A stretch of DNA of 16,558 bases from DUZB01 sp964407525 (GTDB lineage Bacteria > Desulfobacterota > DSM-4660 > Desulfatiglandales > Desulfatiglandaceae), in contig CAYOWC010000087.1 of NCBI GenBank assembly GCA_964407525.1, positions 1 through 16,558 on the forward strand. Direction: 5' to 3'. Of this stretch, positions 14,676 to 16,558 are shown in pieces. Both the position numbers and the translations under genes were made by a program. The notes under the pieces are model-generated. The model was not told the origin of the DNA. It made no database searches and saw only the letters and a list, made by a program, of their open reading frames with translations. Numbering within the stretch: position 1 is the first letter of the stretch; every line of letters starts with the position of its first letter.

Positions 14676-15322
14676 GGTTGGGCTCCTTTTCCGGCAGAGA
14701 CTTTTTTTTGCCTCGCTTTAAGTACGGCGACACCGTAGTCGTACCCCTTATCAAACGCATTAATATTCATGTCCTCAGTCCCCTTTGGTACAGATTCCCT
14801 CACAGCCATCCTTGCCGCATCCACGGAAACGGCCCCGGTAACGGAGGTAAAAAAAGCGAACATGATGATGTTAGCCATCATCTTCCTACCCATTTCCTCT
14901 GCCATCCGGGTAGATGGTATGGAAAAAAAATCTTCAGTCTTTTCCGGTGGCTTCACCAAGTCCTGATCAATCAAAAGGACACCGTTTTCCGCCATCTGAT
15001 GGATGAATTTGTCAAGACCGGACTGCGACATGCAAGCCAGGATGGCAGGCTGCCTTACATAAGGATAGTGAATTGGCTCGTCGGATATGATCACCTGGGC
15101 GCTGCAGGCGCCCCCGCGAGCTTCAGGACCATAGGCCTGGACAAGAGTGCTGTGCCGCTTATCCCCTATGGCCGCAGCCTTTCCAAGAATCCGGCCGGCC
15201 AGAACGATTCCCTGACCCCCAAACCCGGTAAAAATAATTTCCTGTTTCCCAATCCGGGCGTTCTGTATTTCCACACCTCCCGGATTTTTTACTGCCGCAT
15301 TTTCAGGCTCCGTAGAACTCAT
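14672..15322 (-). CDS. korC: 2-oxoacid:ferredoxin oxidoreductase, gamma subunit (KorC-like)
   Basis: A 216-residue protein of the POR gamma family. The diagnostic IIFTGFGGQGIVLAGRIL lies at 29-46, followed by AYGPEARGGACSAQVIIS (63-80), both typical of the KorC/OorC group. With alpha and beta it forms the enzyme that oxidises a 2-oxoacid with CoA to acyl-CoA, CO2 and reduced ferredoxin, or runs in reverse. The ATG at 15322 has a poor ribosome site and gives about 25 residues more than usual before the GFGGQG block, so the true start may be internal. The gene overlaps the next gene by four bases. It is separated from korB by a 318-base spacer with repeats, which is unusual for subunits of one enzyme. 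A separate delta (ferredoxin) subunit is not seen. Confidence 0.93.
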   Translation of the reverse strand: MSSTEPENAAVKNPGGVEIQNARIGKQEIIFTGFGGQGIVLAGRILGKAAAIGDKRHSTLVQAYGPEARGGACSAQVIISDEPIHYPYVRQPAILACMSQSGLDKFIHQMAENGVLLIDQDLVKPPEKTEDFFSIPSTRMAEEMGRKMMANIIMFAFFTSVTGAVSVDAARMAVRESVPKGTEDMNINAFDKGYDYGVAVLKARQKKVSAGKGAQP

Positions 15323-15640
15323 GAGCGATGCACCCTGACCCGGATAAACCGGAATGATTAAGTAAGATAAGAAGGTTCCTTACGCTTCAGCGTAAAGAAG
15401 CAATTTCCTGTGAAACCGAGGTGTCAGGTTTCGGGTGTCAGTATTCAGTGTCTCTAATTCCAGATTCGTAATTCTATGCAGCATATCTATGCTATTACGA
15501 CTAATATTTCGAATGCCTTCAGGGCTCTTCCCTGACACCTGACACCTGACACCTGGTGCCTGAATAATGTATATCTGAAACCAACTTTAAGTATCACGCA
15601 AGTCGGCCATGAACCGATAACAATGTGCGTAAAGAGGGCT
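15323..15640. repeat. Repeat-filled spacer between korB and korC
   Basis: No gene is credible here. AGGTGTCAGG (15419-15428) opposes CCTGACACCT (15531-15540), the latter part of a tandem run of three CTGACAC-type units to about 15556. Inside, TCGTAAT (15466-15472) pairs with ATTACGA (15494-15500) around GCAT/ATGC. A small hairpin TTACGC-TTCA-GCGTAA sits at 15380-15395, not followed by a T run. The GGTGTCAG unit is the same family as at 11081-11162. Confidence 0.65.
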
Positions 15641-16489
15641 CTAACCGACTTCTTCCAGCAAGTCATCGGGCCTGCACGTGTTATCGTATCTGTCTGAACA
15701 GGTAGGTTTTTCAATGTCAACAAATTTCCCCAGGATCACCGCTCGTTCGAAATCGATATCCAGTTCCGTGGGATGGGCATTGTTCCTGATGATGGTCTTG
15801 TCCCGATAGATCCGAAGCGTATCCAGGGCTGTTTCCTTATTTCGCCGGCCATAGTTAATCGGACATGGGGAAAGAACTTCAACGAATGAAAATCCCCTGT
15901 TTAAAACCGCTTCCCGTATGGACTCCGTAAGATCGCGCGCATGAAGAATCGTCCATCTCGCCACATAGGTGGCGCCTGAGGCATACGCCAGAAGAGGAAG
16001 ATTGAAAGGGGTGTCCGGATTGCCCCTGGGCGTCGTTGTGGTCTTATAAAGCAAAGGCGTAGTAGCCGCCACCTGTCCACCGGTCATCCCATAATTAAAA
16101 TTATTTACGCACACAACCGTAATATCCACATTTCTTCGAGCGGCATGGATAAAATGATTGCCCCCTATGGCAAAGAGGTCTCCATCTCCACTGAAAACAA
16201 CCACGTTCAAGGCAGGATTTGCAAGCTTCATCCCTGTTGCGAACGGGATTGCCCTTCCATGCGTCGTGTGATACGAGTCCAGGTTCACATATCCGGCGCC
16301 CCGACCCGAACACCCGATTCCGGAAACCATGGTCGTTTTGCCAAGATCAATCCCACTTTCTTTCAGGGCAATAAGGCACGAAGAAAACGCTGTACCGATA
16401 CCACATCCAGGGCACCAGATGTGGGGAATTCTGTCCGTCCTGAGGAGAGAATCAAGGGGATGTTTGATAGACTTTTTCTTTTGGTCCAT
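15641..16489 (-). CDS. korB: 2-oxoacid:ferredoxin oxidoreductase, beta subunit (KorB-like, TPP-binding)
   Basis: A 282-residue thiamine-diphosphate subunit, normal length for KorB/OorB. It shows CPGC (C26, C29) and C60 in SGIGCSGRG for the [4Fe-4S] cluster, HTTHGRA, the TPP/Mg motif GDGDLFAIGGNH (101-112) and NNFNYGMTGGQ (129-139). The overall pattern is closest to the 2-oxoglutarate type, though the exact 2-oxoacid cannot be fixed from the beta subunit alone. The start at 16489 has an AGGAAAG ribosome site and follows the alpha gene by 11 bases, so they are co-transcribed. In complete oxidisers this enzyme feeds ferredoxin from the oxidative citric acid cycle; the reductive direction is equally possible. 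The downstream Hdr/NfnB genes are the likely electron partners. Confidence 0.95.
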   Translation of the reverse strand: MDQKKKSIKHPLDSLLRTDRIPHIWCPGCGIGTAFSSCLIALKESGIDLGKTTMVSGIGCSGRGAGYVNLDSYHTTHGRAIPFATGMKLANPALNVVVFSGDGDLFAIGGNHFIHAARRNVDITVVCVNNFNYGMTGGQVAATTPLLYKTTTTPRGNPDTPFNLPLLAYASGATYVARWTILHARDLTESIREAVLNRGFSFVEVLSPCPINYGRRNKETALDTLRIYRDKTIIRNNAHPTELDIDFERAVILGKFVDIEKPTCSDRYDNTCRPDDLLEEVG

Positions 16490-16500
16490 ATCTTTCCTGT

Positions 16501-16558
16501 TTACGGCAAAAGTGCATTAAGTTGGTAAACCTTCTCGAGCAAGGCCTGTTTGTTTTCC
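16501..16558 (-). CDS. korA: C-terminal tail of the 2-oxoacid:ferredoxin oxidoreductase alpha subunit
   Basis: The last 58 bases read on the minus strand as ENKQALLEKVYQLNALLP followed by TAA at 16501-16503. Only 18 residues are inside the window. No domain is visible, but alpha normally precedes beta in KorAB operons and the 11-base gap with a ribosome site fits. The identity is inferred from context. Confidence 0.7.
   Translation of the reverse strand, partial: ENKQALLEKVYQLNALLP

Noticed and set aside
15380..15395. TTACGC-TTCA-GCGTAA hairpin as a terminator
   Set aside because: A stable small hairpin, but no T run follows on either strand.
15419..15556. Tandem CTGACAC-type repeats as a CRISPR array
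   Set aside because: The units are about 8 bases, directly abutting, without spacers of regular length and without cas genes.
15487..15723. 78-codon minus-strand frame overlapping the end of korB
   Set aside because: It overlaps real korB coding in another frame and continues through repeat units.

Overview
The window reads as chromosomal DNA of an anaerobic Desulfobacterota-type (deltaproteobacterial) bacterium, probably a sulfate reducer or a related syntroph. This rests on the dense cysteine-rich Hdr/MvhD/NfnB/2-oxoacid:ferredoxin oxidoreductase gene set, on a selenocysteine-containing HdrA, and on intergenic repeat families (GGTGTCAG type and TAGC type) that I associate with such genomes. 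No marker gene fixes the taxon. Every gene I can support is on the minus strand, so the window is transcribed from right to left.

Right part (about 16558 down to 6561), an electron-transfer cluster. In transcription order it holds the tail of a 2-oxoacid:ferredoxin oxidoreductase alpha subunit, the beta subunit (korB-like), the gamma subunit (korC-like), a 1143-residue NfnB/GltD-HdrA-ferredoxin fusion that overlaps the gamma gene by ATGA, an MvhD-HdrC-HdrB fusion, and an HdrA-MvhD fusion. The last gene is interrupted by one in-frame TGA exactly where a CxxC-type motif would have its second cysteine. A perfect 7-bp hairpin with a GGUC tetraloop follows it. I therefore annotate one 811-residue selenoprotein (Sec210) rather than two genes. 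Together the products look like a soluble flavin-based electron bifurcation or confurcation machine joining 2-oxoacid oxidation (ferredoxin), NAD(P)H and a disulfide-type or Fe-S acceptor. No hydrogenase or formate dehydrogenase subunit is visible.

Three spacers in this cluster (8997-9403, 10988-11243, 15323-15640) hold no credible gene. Each carries strong inverted-repeat structure: a nested MITE-like element with a REP-like hairpin, a 15-bp-arm hairpin flanked by a 10-bp direct repeat, and a tandem CAGGTGT-type array with an opposing arm.

Left part (6236 down to 1), a signalling or envelope module. A CHASE2-domain class III nucleotide cyclase is followed by a good sigma70-type promoter (4426-4454). 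The promoter drives a tight three-gene set whose products are all predicted to be exported: a small lipoprotein of unknown function, a short TPR protein, and a large TPR-CHAT protein that runs off the left edge before its expected catalytic His/Cys. The cyclase sensor domain and these three proteins would share the periplasmic side of the membrane, which suggests but does not prove a functional link.
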